Of a stretch of DNA of 64,000 nucleotides, positions 1 to 11,407 are shown one piece after another. The stretch spans positions 496,001-560,000 of the forward strand of contig NZ_JAILYM010000003.1 in the NCBI RefSeq assembly GCF_020179425.1, given 5' to 3'. Made by a program: the position numbers and the translations under genes. Source of the stretch: Novosphingobium percolationis. GTDB lineage: Bacteria; Pseudomonadota; Alphaproteobacteria; Sphingomonadales; Sphingomonadaceae. Numbering within the stretch: the first letter of the stretch is position 1; every line of letters starts with the position of its first letter. The notes under the pieces are model-generated. The model did no database searches, was not told the DNA's origin, and saw only the letters and a program-made list of their open reading frames with translations.

Positions 1-36
1 TACAGACGCAACGCGGTGCGCAAGGGGGGCGCGGCG

Positions 37-822
37 ATGAACGGCGGACGGTCCCGACAATTGCTGATCGGAGTCGGGCTTTGCCTGGTCCTGGGCGTTG
101 CCTTCCTGGCGATGACTCCGCTTGGCGTGCCGCTTCCCGACGATGCCAACGCGGCGCAGGTCGTGATGATGCGGCTGCAGACATATGCCTTCGCGCTTTC
201 CGGCGTGACCGGCTTTGCCACGCTGCTGACGGCGGTTGCGGCGGCCCGCTTTGCCAGCGATGCCGCGCACCAATCGCGGCGCAGCGCCGACCTTGCGCGC
301 GAGGCGATGATTTCCAGCGAGCGCGCCTGGCTCCATGTCGATGTACGGCTGGCAGGGCCGCTCGTCCTCGATGCCGATGGCGGCGCTTCGCTGCGCGTCA
401 TGGTGTGCATGAAGAACATCGGCGCTTCGCCCGCGATCGCGGTCCATGCCAGCGCCACGCTGGTTGTCGATGCCGCCGCTGCGCCGCTTGCCTTGCGCGC
501 TTTTGCCGCCCAGCTTCGGCGCCCCAATGAATTGCGCGGGCGCATGCTGCTGCCGCAGGACACGCACGACCGGGTGATCGAGCTGAAGCTGTCGGGGGCA
601 GATCTGGCTGCCGCGCCGCGCCATCCCAAGTGGCGGCCCGCCGTGATCGGCGTGGCCACCTATCAGCTGACGCAGGACCGCAGCGTGCGCCAGACGGCGT
701 TCAGCCACGCGATTTCGCGCGCGGGACCCGACGGGCAGGGGCGCTATCAGTTGCAGGTCGATCGCGCGCCCCCGCTGGAACAGACGCACCTCGACTGGGC
801 GAACGGGGGCTTTGCCGACTGA
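37..822 (+). CDS. Hypothetical membrane-anchored protein
   Basis: I do not recognise the family. The 261-residue product starts with a short basic stretch and two hydrophobic segments (about residues 9-27 and 50-72), followed by a polar region with the motif SSERAWL near residue 100 and a probable beta-rich domain. This layout, two N-terminal helices followed by SERAW, is common in uncharacterised proteobacterial proteins; the C-terminal domain probably faces the periplasm, but that is inference. The ATG at 37 is chosen over an in-frame GTG at 16 because AAGGGGGG lies about 8 bases upstream. It converges on the dehydrogenase gene, with 9 bases between the two. The promoter may lie outside the window. 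Confidence 0.7.
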   Translation: MNGGRSRQLLIGVGLCLVLGVAFLAMTPLGVPLPDDANAAQVVMMRLQTYAFALSGVTGFATLLTAVAAARFASDAAHQSRRSADLAREAMISSERAWLHVDVRLAGPLVLDADGGASLRVMVCMKNIGASPAIAVHASATLVVDAAAAPLALRAFAAQLRRPNELRGRMLLPQDTHDRVIELKLSGADLAAAPRHPKWRPAVIGVATYQLTQDRSVRQTAFSHAISRAGPDGQGRYQLQVDRAPPLEQTHLDWANGGFAD

Positions 823-831
823 GGTGCCCGG

Positions 832-1614
832 TCAGGTCATCGACCAGCCGTGGCTGGCGGTGAGCGACTGGCCGGTCAACGCATTGGACGGGAAGGCGGC
901 GAAGAACAGCGCGAGTTCGGCGATGTCCTCGACCGTGGTGAATTCGCCGTCGACGGTCTGGCCGAGCATGACCTTGCGCACGACCTCCTCTTCGGAAATG
1001 CCCAATTCCTTCGCCTGCTCGGGGATCTGCTTGTCGACCAGCGGGGTGCGCACGAAGCCGGGGCAGATCACGTTCGAGCGCACGCCCTTGGGCCCGCCTT
1101 CCTTGGCGATCACGCGCGACAGGCCCATCAAGCCGTGCTTGGCGGTGACATAGGCGCTCTTGAGCGGGCTCGCTTCCTTGGAATGGACCGAGCCCATCAG
1201 GATGATCGAGCCCGACCCTTGCGCGTACATGTGCGGCAGCACGGCCTTGCTGGTGAGGAACGCGCCGTCGAGGTGGATCGCCAGCATCCGCTTCCAGTCG
1301 GCAAAGGCAAACTGTTCGACCGGGTTGACGATCTGGATGCCCGCGTTCGAGACGAGCACGTCGACCGCGCCCCACTTCGCCACCACGGTGGCGACGCCCG
1401 CTTCGACCTGTTCCTCGCTGCTGACGTCCATGGCGACGGCCAGTGCGACGTCGGGATGATCGGCGTTGATGGCATCGGCGGCGGCCTGCGCGGCTTCAAG
1501 CTTGAGATCGGCGATCGCGACGCGCGCGCCCGCCTGCGCATAGCGCTTCGCGATGGCGAGGCCGATGCCGCTGGCGGCGCCGGTGACGAGGCAGACCTTG
1601 GTGTCGAGTTTCAT
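832..1614 (-). CDS. bdhA: 3-hydroxybutyrate dehydrogenase (SDR family)
   Basis: A 260-residue classical short-chain dehydrogenase, probably oxidising D-3-hydroxybutyrate to acetoacetate with NAD+ in polyhydroxybutyrate or ketone-body turnover. The nucleotide-binding motif TGAASGIG lies at residues 11-18, NAG at about 90-92, and the catalytic Ser142, Tyr155 and Lys159 are present. The stretch [13 protein letters not shown] near residue 190 resembles the substrate-lid region of known 3-hydroxybutyrate dehydrogenases, which is why I prefer this over a generic SDR. The ATG at 1614 is preceded by GGAG at about 10 bases and gives normal family length; the longer open frame upstream has no support. 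Exact substrate remains inferred. Confidence 0.85.
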   Translation of the reverse strand: MKLDTKVCLVTGAASGIGLAIAKRYAQAGARVAIADLKLEAAQAAADAINADHPDVALAVAMDVSSEEQVEAGVATVVAKWGAVDVLVSNAGIQIVNPVEQFAFADWKRMLAIHLDGAFLTSKAVLPHMYAQGSGSIILMGSVHSKEASPLKSAYVTAKHGLMGLSRVIAKEGGPKGVRSNVICPGFVRTPLVDKQIPEQAKELGISEEEVVRKVMLGQTVDGEFTTVEDIAELALFFAAFPSNALTGQSLTASHGWSMT

Positions 1615-1757
1615 GCGGGCAGGCTCCGGTTGCAGGGAAGTCGAATCGGATTCGACTCTTGTGCGTTGCAGCAGGGATAGCCGCCGCGAAGGGGATTGAA
1701 CAACCTTCGTCCCCGCCGCTTTTCTTTTGCACCCCCAGCCCCTACATGGCGGCGACC

Positions 1758-2240
1758 ATGGCCCGTCCCACCCACACCGCCTTCGACAAGAAGAAGATCG
1801 TCGCCGAAAACCGTCGCGCACGATTCGATTACTACATCGAGGACGTGTACGAGGCGGGCATCTGCCTGACCGGCACCGAGGTGAAGTCCCTGCGCTTCGG
1901 CGAAGGCTCGATCGCGGAATCCTATGCCGAGGTGAAGGGCGGGGAAGTCTGGCTGATCAATTCCAACGTGCCAGAGTTCAGCCACGGCAACCGCTTCAAC
2001 CACGAGCCCAAGCGCCCGCGCAAGCTGCTGCTCAAGGAGCGCGAGATCGCCAAGTTCCACGGCGCGGTCGAGCGCAAGGGCATGACGCTGGTGCCCTTGT
2101 CGATCTATTTCAACGGTCGGGGCCGGGCCAAGGTCGAACTGGCGCTGGCCAAGGGCAAGAACGCCGCCGACAAGCGCTCGACGATGAAGGAACGCGACTG
2201 GCAGCGCGACAAGGCCAGAATTATGCGCGAGCACGGGTGA
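1758..2240 (+). CDS. smpB: SsrA-binding protein SmpB
   Basis: SmpB binds tmRNA and brings it to stalled ribosomes, so that the nascent chain is tagged and the ribosome released (trans-translation). The 160-residue product has normal family length. It shows the conserved N-terminal [17 protein letters not shown], the motif GTEVKSLR, the core [13 protein letters not shown], and the basic C-terminal tail [19 protein letters not shown] that enters the decoding channel. The start at 1758 is chosen because the protein then begins [13 protein letters not shown] as in relatives; an in-frame ATG at 1746 would add four residues. It lies upstream of the DUF2062-cckA pair on the same strand with a gap of about 110 bases. 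The tmRNA gene itself was not found in this window. Confidence 0.96.
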   Translation: MARPTHTAFDKKKIVAENRRARFDYYIEDVYEAGICLTGTEVKSLRFGEGSIAESYAEVKGGEVWLINSNVPEFSHGNRFNHEPKRPRKLLLKEREIAKFHGAVERKGMTLVPLSIYFNGRGRAKVELALAKGKNAADKRSTMKERDWQRDKARIMREHG

Positions 2241-2351
2241 TCGCGATGTCGGCTGTGCGGTTCTTCACCTGCGGGAAAGGCGCTTATCTCTAGGGTGGCG
2301 CAATCGTCCCGTGGCGGGACGACCGCATCTGGGGTAAGTGTCCGGGACACG

Positions 2352-2912
2352 ATGCAGACGAGAATCGCCAACTGGGCCAGGGCGAACATGCCCACCCGCG
2401 AACAGATGGAGCGCAACCGCTTCTCGGCCCCGCTTGCCGCGCGGCACGAGTTGTGGCGCTTCACACGCCGTTCGGTGCCGCGCGGGGTGGCAGTCGGGCT
2501 GTTCATCGGTATCTTCGCGATGATTCCGGGCATCCAGATCGTGGGCGCGGCGGTGATGTGCCTGCCGTTTCGCGGCAACATCCCGATGGCTGCGCTGATG
2601 ACGTTCATCTCGATTCCGCCGACCACGCTGTTCGTGTTCCTGCCCGGCGCGATCTGGGTGGGCAACAAGTTCGGCTTCCACGCCGACCTTTCCACCGTGA
2701 CGACGCTGGTGTCGAAGGGCGCCGGGGTGGGCGAATGGCTCGGCTGGCTGGGCTCGGACGCGGCGCCGTCGCTGGTGCTGGGGCTGGGCGTGATCTCGCT
2801 GGCTTCGGCAGTGCTCGGCTATGTCGTGTCGGCGGTCGGCTGGCGCTGGTGGACCGCGCGCAAGCGGCGCACGCGCTTGCTGCGCATGGCTGCGCGGGAT
2901 TTTCCCGAGTGA
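2352..2912 (+). CDS. DUF2062 family membrane protein
   Basis: A 186-residue inner-membrane protein of the DUF2062 family, whose function is unknown. Three hydrophobic segments are visible: about residues 47-70 (AVGLFIGIFAMIPGIQ), 77-100 and 138-165, the second carrying the conserved ISIPPTT sequence. A basic tail (RKRRTRLLRMAARDF) ends the protein. The stop codon overlaps the GTG start of cckA by four bases (GTGA), which implies translational coupling with the kinase. The ATG at 2352 was chosen because it starts MQTRIANWARANMPTRE as in related proteins; an in-frame GTG at 2295 would add 19 residues. Its repeated pairing with a cell-cycle kinase could be informative, but I have no direct evidence for a role. 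Confidence 0.85.
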   Translation: MQTRIANWARANMPTREQMERNRFSAPLAARHELWRFTRRSVPRGVAVGLFIGIFAMIPGIQIVGAAVMCLPFRGNIPMAALMTFISIPPTTLFVFLPGAIWVGNKFGFHADLSTVTTLVSKGAGVGEWLGWLGSDAAPSLVLGLGVISLASAVLGYVVSAVGWRWWTARKRRTRLLRMAARDFPE

Positions 2913-5419
2913 GTTTGGCCCAAGTGAGTCCGGCCCCGGCAAAGCCGAGCCTGGCGCACCGCGATGAAGATGCGGCCTTTGTCGGCCTGCCAGGAGTCGA
3001 CCTTTCCGCCGCCGATGCCCGCACCCGCATCCCGCTGAAGGAAGTGCTTGCATTGGTGCTGGGCCTGTCGGGGAGCGCGGGGCTGGTCGGTTGGCTCTCG
3101 GGTGAACCGATCGTTGCGCTCGTCTATCTGGGCGGGCTTGCGTTGCTGGGCGCACTGGTGGCCCTGCTGCTGCGCCTGCGGCCTGAGCCCGAGGCGCCAG
3201 AACTCGCCGTGCCCGACTGGTCGGTGACCTTCGCCGCGATCGAGCGCGAGGATGAGGCCGTGGCGATCACTGATCGCGCCGGGCGGCTGGTCTGCGCCAG
3301 CACGCGCTTTGCCGAATGGTTCGGGGCATCGGCGACGCCGCCGCATCTTCCGCTCGATCCCGAGGCGCTGGCCCAGATCGAGATGGCAGCACGCGCCGCC
3401 TGGCGTGACGGACGTGCGCGCACCGACAACCTTCGCGCGGCGCCAGGCACGCTGGTGCTGGAGGTGCGGCGCGCGGGCCGGGGCGAAAACTACCTGATCT
3501 GGCGCTTCGTTCCGATGGCGGACGATGATCTCGTGGCCGAAATGGCGGCGGAAGTGGGGGGCAAGCTCGGTCGCGCGTTGACGCGTGAGGGCGTGCAGTG
3601 CGCGCTGGTCGCGCCCGACGGACAAGTGCTGGCTGCCAACGCAGCCTTCGCCGCGCGGGCGGCGGGCCGCGAGACGGCGGATCTCGTCGGCACCGACTTC
3701 GTGTCTTGGTTCTGCTCAGACGAGCACGAACGCATCTTCTACGCCAGCGAAGGGGCCAAAGGGGCGCCAGTGCGGTTTGTCCACGTGCCGGTGGCCGATC
3801 CCGACGTGCCGGGCGATGTCGATCCGGCGAGCGTCCCTTCGTTTTTTCTGCTGCTCGACGACCAGGGCGGGATCGGCGATCCGCGCGCGGGCCTGCCGCA
3901 GGTCGAGGCGCTGCTGGCCCGTTTGCCGCTGGGCCTTGCCATGACCGACCGCGACGGGCGGTTCCTGTTTGCCAACCGCGCATTCCTGCGCGCGGCAGGC
4001 CACGATGATCCCAATGTCCCGCCGCCCTATCCTTCCGACCTGGTGATCCGCGAGGACAAGGGTGCGCTGGCCGATGCGGTGCGCCGCTATGCGCAGGGCA
4101 CCCCGACATCGGGCGACGTGGCGGTGCGGCTGCGCGCAGCGCCGCAGGAGCCGGTTTCGCTCAACATGGCGGCGGTGCGCGGCATGGGCGATGGCGCGGT
4201 GCTGCTCAGCCTCAAGGATTCGACCGAGGAGACGCGCCTCAAGCGCGAGATCGCGCAAGCCACGAAGATGCAGGCGGTGGGCCAACTGGCCGGTGGCGTG
4301 GCGCACGATTTCAACAACGTGCTGACCGCGATCATCGGCTATTGCGACCTCATCCTGATGCGCCACACGCCGGGCGACAGCGATTACGACGATATCCAGC
4401 AGATCAAGGCAAATTCGAACCGAGCCGCGTCGCTGACTCGGCAGCTGCTGGCCTTCTCGCGCCAGCAGACGCTGCGCCCCGAAGTGCTGCAACTGCCGGA
4501 CGTGGTGGCTGAGGTTTCCACCCTGCTCAAGCGCCTGCTGGGCGAGAAGATCAGCCTCCAGGTCACCCACGACCGCGACCTGGGATTCGTGCGTGCGGAC
4601 CCGGTGCAGCTTGAACAAGTACTGCTCAACCTTGCCGTCAACGCGCGCGATGCGATGGCCGACCTCAAGGGAGGAGGCACGCTCCGCCTGATGACCCGGC
4701 GCGTAACCGCCGACGATGTGCGCGCGATGAAGAGCGAGATCCTGCCGATCGGCGACTATACCGCGCTGGTGGTCGAAGATACCGGCCATGGCATCAAGCC
4801 CGACCTCATCGGCAAGATCTTCGAGCCGTTCTTCACCACCAAGGAGAAGGGCAAGGGCACGGGCCTTGGCCTGTCGACCGTCTACGGCATCGTCAAGCAG
4901 TCGGGCGGGTTCGTCTTTGCGACAAGCGACGTGGGCAAGGGCACGCGCTTCACGATCTATCTGCCGGTCCACGTGCCCGACCCTGCCGAAGCGGCCGAAG
5001 CGGCCCGGCCCAAGGCCGAAGGGCGGCGCACCGAATGGAGCGGCGGCGGGCGCGTGCTTCTGGTCGAGGACGAAGACACCGTGCGCGCCGTGGCCGAACG
5101 CGCGTTGGTGCGACAGGGCTATGAAGTGACGCCCGCCGCCGATGGCGAGGAAGGGCTGGAAGCGCTCGAGCGGATCATCGCGGGCGGCGGCGATGTCGAT
5201 CTGGTGGTATCGGACGTGGTCATGCCCAGCATGGATGGCCCCGCCATGGCGCGCGAGATCCGCAAGCTGCGCGGCGACCTGCCCGTATTGTTCATGTCGG
5301 GTTATGCCGAGGAACAGTTGCGGCGCGAGATCGACATCCCCAACATGCATTTCCTGGCCAAGCCGTTCAGCGTCGCGCAAATCGTGGCGGCAGTTGAGGA
5401 CGTATTGCGGGGCGGCTGA
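2909..5419 (+). CDS. cckA: Cell-cycle hybrid histidine kinase CckA
   Basis: CckA heads the phosphorelay that passes phosphate through ChpT to the master regulator CtrA and to CpdR. The 836-residue product has two close transmembrane helices (about residues 38-80), two PAS-like regions (about 100-220 and 330-445), a dimerisation/phosphoacceptor domain with His466 in GGVAHDFNNVLTAI, a catalytic ATPase domain (NLAVNARDAM, DTGHGI, TGLGLSTVYGI), and a C-terminal receiver domain with Asp769 in SDVVMPSMDG. The HDFNN form of the H-box and the fused receiver are typical of CckA. The GTG at 2909 overlaps the DUF2062 stop by four bases; the GTG at 2924 is an alternative. The cytoplasmic kinase/phosphatase balance is set by DivL, also encoded here, and by cyclic di-GMP in relatives. 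Confidence 0.95.
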   Translation: MSLAQVSPAPAKPSLAHRDEDAAFVGLPGVDLSAADARTRIPLKEVLALVLGLSGSAGLVGWLSGEPIVALVYLGGLALLGALVALLLRLRPEPEAPELAVPDWSVTFAAIEREDEAVAITDRAGRLVCASTRFAEWFGASATPPHLPLDPEALAQIEMAARAAWRDGRARTDNLRAAPGTLVLEVRRAGRGENYLIWRFVPMADDDLVAEMAAEVGGKLGRALTREGVQCALVAPDGQVLAANAAFAARAAGRETADLVGTDFVSWFCSDEHERIFYASEGAKGAPVRFVHVPVADPDVPGDVDPASVPSFFLLLDDQGGIGDPRAGLPQVEALLARLPLGLAMTDRDGRFLFANRAFLRAAGHDDPNVPPPYPSDLVIREDKGALADAVRRYAQGTPTSGDVAVRLRAAPQEPVSLNMAAVRGMGDGAVLLSLKDSTEETRLKREIAQATKMQAVGQLAGGVAHDFNNVLTAIIGYCDLILMRHTPGDSDYDDIQQIKANSNRAASLTRQLLAFSRQQTLRPEVLQLPDVVAEVSTLLKRLLGEKISLQVTHDRDLGFVRADPVQLEQVLLNLAVNARDAMADLKGGGTLRLMTRRVTADDVRAMKSEILPIGDYTALVVEDTGHGIKPDLIGKIFEPFFTTKEKGKGTGLGLSTVYGIVKQSGGFVFATSDVGKGTRFTIYLPVHVPDPAEAAEAARPKAEGRRTEWSGGGRVLLVEDEDTVRAVAERALVRQGYEVTPAADGEEGLEALERIIAGGGDVDLVVSDVVMPSMDGPAMAREIRKLRGDLPVLFMSGYAEEQLRREIDIPNMHFLAKPFSVAQIVAAVEDVLRGG

Positions 5420-5529
5420 TCATTGCTGTTCGCACCGCAATGGTGAAATATTTCTGATTTCGCCTGCGATGGGTTTGCTGCTGTGCTGAGCTTCGCTTAT
5501 CGATGCCCTCGACTGCATCAGGGGGGATC

Positions 5530-8500
5530 ATGGCTATCAACGGTACGGCGGGTAACGACAGGCTGGTCGGCACATTCTCGTCAGAAACCTTTGGCGCAGG
5601 CGATGGTGACGACGTCATTGTTGGTGGTGGCGGCACCGACGTGGTCGATGCGGGCGCTGGCGATGATCTGATCAACGCGGCGGGTCGCATCGATGGCGGA
5701 GACGGCGTCGATACCCTGTATTTCGTCTATTCACCGTTTTCCGCTGGCACTGATCCCGTGGACTTTGATCTGGCGATTACCACGGTCCGCAGGGTGGGCG
5801 GTATATCGCTGCAATTGAGCAATGTCGAAAATGCGTTCGTGCAAAACGAGCTTTCCGCCATCCGCGGCACCGAAGCCGATAACTATCTGGCCGTCCTGAG
5901 TGGCAGCATGTTCGGTCGCGGTGGCAACGACGTGCTCTCGGTCGCGTCGCTGCGGCAGGGAACGACCTACGACGGCGGCGATGGAATCGATACCCTGATG
6001 GTGGGGTCGGACTTGTCGACCGGCATTCCGGTCGTGCTTTCGCTGGCGGCGGCTTCATCCCAGTACACGCTCATCAGCATCGAAAATCTCGGCGGGGGTG
6101 GCAAAGCCGATTCGCTGACCGGCAATGACGCCGACAACATCCTGGCGGGTGCTGGCGGCGACGACCTGTTGATCGGCGGCGCGGGCAATGACTCGCTCTA
6201 TGGCGATGGGCGCTGGATGCTGTCGCTGGTCGACAAGGGAGATTATACCTACCCCCGTTTTGGCCGTACCACGTTGGTCGAGGATTTGCCGACGGTTGCC
6301 GGCGATGACCAACTCGAAGGCGGCGCGGGCGATGATATCCTTGCGGGCGGCAGCGGAAACGACACGGCTGTCTACGCCCATGCCGGAGCGGCCGTCGTGG
6401 TCGATCTCATCACGGGCAAGGCCACCGGCGGCGATGGCGCCGACACGCTTCGGGGCATCGAGAACGTCATCGGCTCTGCCTATGCCGACCGACTGATCGG
6501 CAACGGCGATGCCAACCTGCTCGATGGCGGAAAGGGTGCCGATACCATGACGGGCGGCCTCGGCGATGATGTCTATGTCCTTGACGACACTGGCGATGTG
6601 GCGGTCGAAGAGGTGGGCGGAGGCAACGATACCGTTCGCATCAACCGCAGCTATGTCGTTGCCGCCAACATCGAGAACGTGACGCTGACGGGTAGCGCAA
6701 ATATCGACGCCACTGGCGATGCAGGCGTTAACGTGCTGACAGGCAATTCCGGGATCAACGTGCTGACCGGCGGCGCGGGCGACGATGTCTACAAGGTGCA
6801 GAACGAAGGCGACCGGGTGGTCGAGAAGGCTGGCGAGGGGGTCGACACCGTCGTGGTCAGCGGCACTTATACGCTGGGCGACAATATCGAGAACATGGTG
6901 CTGGTGGGCTATGGCCAGGGCACCGGCAACGCGCTGGACAACCGCATCGAGGGCTCTGCGCAGAACAACGTGCTCGACGGCGGGGCCGGGGCCGACATCA
7001 TGGTGGGCGGCGACGGCGGCGATATCTACTACGTCGACAATGTCGACGATCAGGTCATCGAAGCGCGAGGCGGCACGCGCCTGAACTATCTCGACGAGGT
7101 CCGCTCCAGCATTTCGTATGTTTTGCCCACGAACCTCGAGCGGTTGGTGCTGCTGGACGGTGCGATCGCAGGGACCGGCAACGACAGCATCAACACGATT
7201 ATCGGCAACGATGGCGACAACGTGCTCGATGGCAAGTACGGGCGCGACACGCTGGAAGGCGGCAAGGGCAACGACAGCTACTATATCAGCGAGACCCTGG
7301 AAAACGCGATCGAGAAGCCCGACGAGGGCATCGACACAGCCTATGTCGTGTTCGGCACGGGTTACGCCCTCGCCGCCAACATCGAGAATGGGACTTCGGG
7401 ATCAACCAACGGTGTCGCGATCGCGGGCAACGAACTCGACAATATCCTGACCGGCGGCATCGGGGACGATAACCTGGATGGCCGGCTGGGCCGGGATGTC
7501 CTTCAGGGTGGCAAGGGCGACGACTACTACAGCCTGCTGCAAGATAGCGTCGACACCGTCATCGAACAGGCGGGCGAGGGCTTCGATACTATCGACGCGG
7601 CTTTCGACACCACGCTACCCGACAACGTCGAGCAACTTTTTCTGGAGGGCGATGCGCTCGTCGGCACGGGCAATGCCGGGAACAACACCATCATCGGCAA
7701 TACGCTCGACAACGTGCTCGACGGCAAGGGCGGCGACGACCTGCTCAAAGGCGGGCAGGGGCGAGATGTCTACTACGTCGACAGTTCGGCGGATCAGATC
7801 TTCGACGATGGCGGGAGCGGCGACGAGGCCTTCGCCTCGGCGAGCTTCTCGCTCGAAGGCACCAATGTCGACAGGCTGACGCTCACCGGCAGGGCTGTGC
7901 GGGCCGAGGGCAATGGATCGGCCAACCTGCTGATCGGCAACGCCATCGCCAACGACATCGACGGCGCAGGCGGTGACGATACGATGCGTGGTGGCTTGGG
8001 TGACGATACCTATTGGGTCGATTCCAAGGGCGATATCGTAGAAGAGCGTGCCGGCGAGGGAAAGGACACGGTGCGCGCGCGCATCGATTATGTCTTGCCC
8101 GGAAATGTCGAGAATGGAGCGGTGGACAGCGCGGCAGGGAAGAAGCTGACTGGCAACACCCTGGCCAACGTGCTGACTGGCGGCGCGGGGGCCGACATCC
8201 TCGATGGCCGCGCGGGTCTGGACGTGCTGCGCGGTGGCCTGGGTGATGATACCTACGTCTTGTCCGAGGCGTTACAAGACACCGTGACGGAAAAGGCCGG
8301 GCAAGGCTTCGACACGGTTCGCGTCGTGGCCGACTACCGACTTGGGGACAACGTCGAGCAACTCATTCTCGAGGGCGTCGCGCTCGTAGGTACCGGCAAT
8401 GGCCTCGACAACACGATCATAGGCAATTCGCTCGACAACGTGCTCGACGGCAAGGGTGGCAACGACCTGCTGAAAGGCGGCGAAGGGCGAGATGTCTACT

Positions 8501-9996
8501 ACGTCGACAGTTCGTCCGACCGCGTGCTGGATGCGGGCGGCGAGAAGGATGAGGTCTTTGCTTCGGCCAGCTTCTCGCTGGAGGGCACCAATGTCGACAG
8601 GCTGACGCTCACCGACAGCGCGGTGCGGGCCGAGGGCAATGGATCGGCCAACCTGCTGATCGGCAACGCCATCGCCAACGACATCGACGGCGCAGGCGGT
8701 GACGACCGGATGCGCGGGGGGCTCGGCGACGATACCTATCGGGTCGATTCCAAGGGTGATCTGGTCATCGAGCGGGTGGGCGAAGGCGTCGACACTGTCC
8801 GTGCCAGCATAGCCTACGTCCTGCCCGACAATGTCGAGAATGGCGTGGTGGACAGCGTTTCCGGTTTGAAGCTGACCGGCAACGGCCTTGCCAACGTGCT
8901 GACCGGCGGCGCGGGCGCCGATATCCTGCTGGGCGGCGGTCGCCGTGATGTGCTGGTCGGCGGCGATGGCGACGACGTGCTCGATGGCGGCACGGGCGCG
9001 GACCGGATGGAAGGCGGCGCAGGCTTCAACACCTTCCGCGTCGACAATGGAGACGATGTCGCCACCGGCGACGGGCTGGTCCGGGCGAGCGTGAGCTGGA
9101 CGCTGGGCGAGCAGCGCGATCTCGTCCTGCTTGGCGCCGCAGCGCTGAACGGCGGGGGCAACGCGCGCGCCAACCACCTGACCGGCAACGACGCAGCCAA
9201 TGTCCTGTCCGGCAAGGGTGGAGATGACGTTCTAGACGGCGGCGCAGGGGCCGATCGGCTGGATGGCGGGGATGGCAACGACCGTCTCGATGGCGGACTG
9301 GGCGACGATAGCCTGATCGGCGGCGCGGGCGACGATGTCTACGTGGTCGATGCCAGAGGCGATGTCGTGACCGAGGGCGCGGACGCGGGGCGCGACACCA
9401 TCGTCGCAGGGATCGACCTGACGATGGCTGCGAACGTCGAAATCGCGACGGCCAATGGGACCGGAGCGCTGACGCTGACCGGCAACGCGGGCGACAACCT
9501 GATCGGTGGCAATGGCGGGGGCAACCTGCTTGACGGGGCCGACGGCAAGGATTCGCTGTTCGGATTCGGCGGTGCGGACACCTTGCGCGGCGGCGCTGGA
9601 GACGACTTGCTGATCGGCGGCGGCGATGCCGATACGCTGACCGGCGGGGTCGGCGCGGATATCTTCGTCGTGGGAATGGGCGGCGATGGCGACGCTATCA
9701 CCGATTTCGTCTCGGGCGAGGACAAGCTGGTGGTGGTCAATCCCTTCGTCACGGGGCAACTGCTGGTCGGTGGATTGCGGCTGGGGACATCGGCGCTGGA
9801 TGCCGACGACGTGGCGATCTATGATAAGGCGTCGGGCAAGCTCTACGCCGATATCGATGGCAACGGGCCGAACGAAAAGATGCTGGTGGCAACGCTTGCG
9901 CCCGGGACCGAACTGAAGGCGGGCGATATCCAGCTGATCCTCGATGGCGATTTCGCGGCGCAGGTTGCGCCCGCGCTGGACCTGCTGCTGATCTGA
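5530..9996 (+). CDS. Giant RTX calcium-binding repeat protein
   Basis: A 1488-residue protein built almost entirely of haemolysin-type repeats (GGxGxDxLx; for example [10 protein letters not shown] and [10 protein letters not shown]), which fold into calcium-binding parallel beta-rolls outside the cell. Between repeat clusters are segments of about 60-70 residues of the pattern DTVRA..Y.L..NVENL.L.G, typical of large surface or secreted RTX proteins. There is no signal peptide. The C-terminal stretch of about 100 residues ([12 protein letters not shown] onward, ending DLLLI) looks like a type I secretion signal. No enzymatic domain is visible, so an adhesin or S-layer-like role is only a guess. 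The ATG at 5530 has AGGGGGG 3 bases upstream. No ABC exporter or membrane-fusion gene lies nearby. A near-exact internal duplication is described separately. Confidence 0.9.
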   Translation: MAINGTAGNDRLVGTFSSETFGAGDGDDVIVGGGGTDVVDAGAGDDLINAAGRIDGGDGVDTLYFVYSPFSAGTDPVDFDLAITTVRRVGGISLQLSNVENAFVQNELSAIRGTEADNYLAVLSGSMFGRGGNDVLSVASLRQGTTYDGGDGIDTLMVGSDLSTGIPVVLSLAAASSQYTLISIENLGGGGKADSLTGNDADNILAGAGGDDLLIGGAGNDSLYGDGRWMLSLVDKGDYTYPRFGRTTLVEDLPTVAGDDQLEGGAGDDILAGGSGNDTAVYAHAGAAVVVDLITGKATGGDGADTLRGIENVIGSAYADRLIGNGDANLLDGGKGADTMTGGLGDDVYVLDDTGDVAVEEVGGGNDTVRINRSYVVAANIENVTLTGSANIDATGDAGVNVLTGNSGINVLTGGAGDDVYKVQNEGDRVVEKAGEGVDTVVVSGTYTLGDNIENMVLVGYGQGTGNALDNRIEGSAQNNVLDGGAGADIMVGGDGGDIYYVDNVDDQVIEARGGTRLNYLDEVRSSISYVLPTNLERLVLLDGAIAGTGNDSINTIIGNDGDNVLDGKYGRDTLEGGKGNDSYYISETLENAIEKPDEGIDTAYVVFGTGYALAANIENGTSGSTNGVAIAGNELDNILTGGIGDDNLDGRLGRDVLQGGKGDDYYSLLQDSVDTVIEQAGEGFDTIDAAFDTTLPDNVEQLFLEGDALVGTGNAGNNTIIGNTLDNVLDGKGGDDLLKGGQGRDVYYVDSSADQIFDDGGSGDEAFASASFSLEGTNVDRLTLTGRAVRAEGNGSANLLIGNAIANDIDGAGGDDTMRGGLGDDTYWVDSKGDIVEERAGEGKDTVRARIDYVLPGNVENGAVDSAAGKKLTGNTLANVLTGGAGADILDGRAGLDVLRGGLGDDTYVLSEALQDTVTEKAGQGFDTVRVVADYRLGDNVEQLILEGVALVGTGNGLDNTIIGNSLDNVLDGKGGNDLLKGGEGRDVYYVDSSSDRVLDAGGEKDEVFASASFSLEGTNVDRLTLTDSAVRAEGNGSANLLIGNAIANDIDGAGGDDRMRGGLGDDTYRVDSKGDLVIERVGEGVDTVRASIAYVLPDNVENGVVDSVSGLKLTGNGLANVLTGGAGADILLGGGRRDVLVGGDGDDVLDGGTGADRMEGGAGFNTFRVDNGDDVATGDGLVRASVSWTLGEQRDLVLLGAAALNGGGNARANHLTGNDAANVLSGKGGDDVLDGGAGADRLDGGDGNDRLDGGLGDDSLIGGAGDDVYVVDARGDVVTEGADAGRDTIVAGIDLTMAANVEIATANGTGALTLTGNAGDNLIGGNGGGNLLDGADGKDSLFGFGGADTLRGGAGDDLLIGGGDADTLTGGVGADIFVVGMGGDGDAITDFVSGEDKLVVVNPFVTGQLLVGGLRLGTSALDADDVAIYDKASGKLYADIDGNGPNEKMLVATLAPGTELKAGDIQLILDGDFAAQVAPALDLLLI
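7550..8934 (+). repeat. Tandem duplication inside the RTX gene (726-bp period)
   Basis: The stretch 7550-8208 recurs at 8276-8934 with an offset of exactly 726 bp (242 codons). The match includes an 83-bp block with no difference (7897-7979 against 8623-8705), which encodes [18 protein letters not shown] and following residues. Divergence is concentrated in the flanks. The identity at synonymous sites points to a recent duplication or gene conversion rather than selection on the protein repeat alone. Confidence 0.9.
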
Positions 9997-10157
9997 CCAG
10001 TGAGCCTCGGCGCAGCGGTGCGCGAAATGCTGCTGAATTGGAGAGAACGCCGGCGGCGGGGCACGAAAGACCAACCTCCGGTTGCATCGGTGCCGCTGAA
10101 AAATGGCGCGAATGCAGGGGTTTGGCGGAGACGTCGCCAATTTGGCGGAAAATTTTT

Positions 10158-10172
10158 GTTCTCCTCTTGTTC
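10158..10172 (+). promoter_or_regulatory. LexA (SOS) box upstream of recA
   Basis: GTTC-TCCTCTT-GTTC matches the alphaproteobacterial LexA operator GTTC-N7-GTTC exactly. It ends 75 bases before the recA start codon and overlaps the probable -35 region, so LexA bound here would block recA transcription until DNA damage. LexA itself is not encoded in this window. Confidence 0.88.
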
Positions 10173-10195
10173 GATCGGAACAAAGTAGATACAAA
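10167..10195 (+). promoter_or_regulatory. Probable recA sigma-70 promoter
   Basis: TTGTTC (10167-10172) and TACAAA (10190-10195) are separated by 17 bases. The -35 hexamer lies within the second half of the LexA box, as expected for an SOS promoter. This was located by eye only. Confidence 0.45.
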
Positions 10196-10247
10196 TGTCC
10201 CTGTTGACGGTTCGTGTGAGCCAACTCTAGGCAGGAGACAGCAGGCC

Positions 10248-11318
<1,071 letters not shown>

Positions 11319-11353
11319 GCCTTTGGGTGGTGGGCGAAGTTCGATCGCCCGCG

Positions 11354-11407
11354 CCGGACAAAAAAGCGGCGCGTTCCATGGGCGGAACGCGCCGCTTTTT
11401 TGTCCGG
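11354..11407 (+). terminator. Rho-independent terminator after recA
   Basis: A perfect inverted repeat with 24-base arms (CCGGACAAAAAAGCGGCG... and its complement) around a 6-base loop. The GC-rich inner part is followed by TTTTTT on the plus strand and by the matching T run on the minus strand, so it can act in both directions. Confidence 0.93.

Noticed and set aside
2453..2908. Upstream extension of the cckA frame over the DUF2062 gene
   Set aside because: The extension is a shadow of DUF2062 in another frame; the GTG at 2909 gives the known CckA architecture and a normal four-base overlap.
8272..9177. Long antisense frames inside the RTX gene
   Set aside because: They arise from GC-rich repeat codons read backwards; no start signals or recognisable domains.
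5530..9996. Regular short repeats that could suggest a CRISPR array
   Set aside because: The repeats are in frame, encode GGxGxDxLx motifs, and lack constant repeats with unique spacers.
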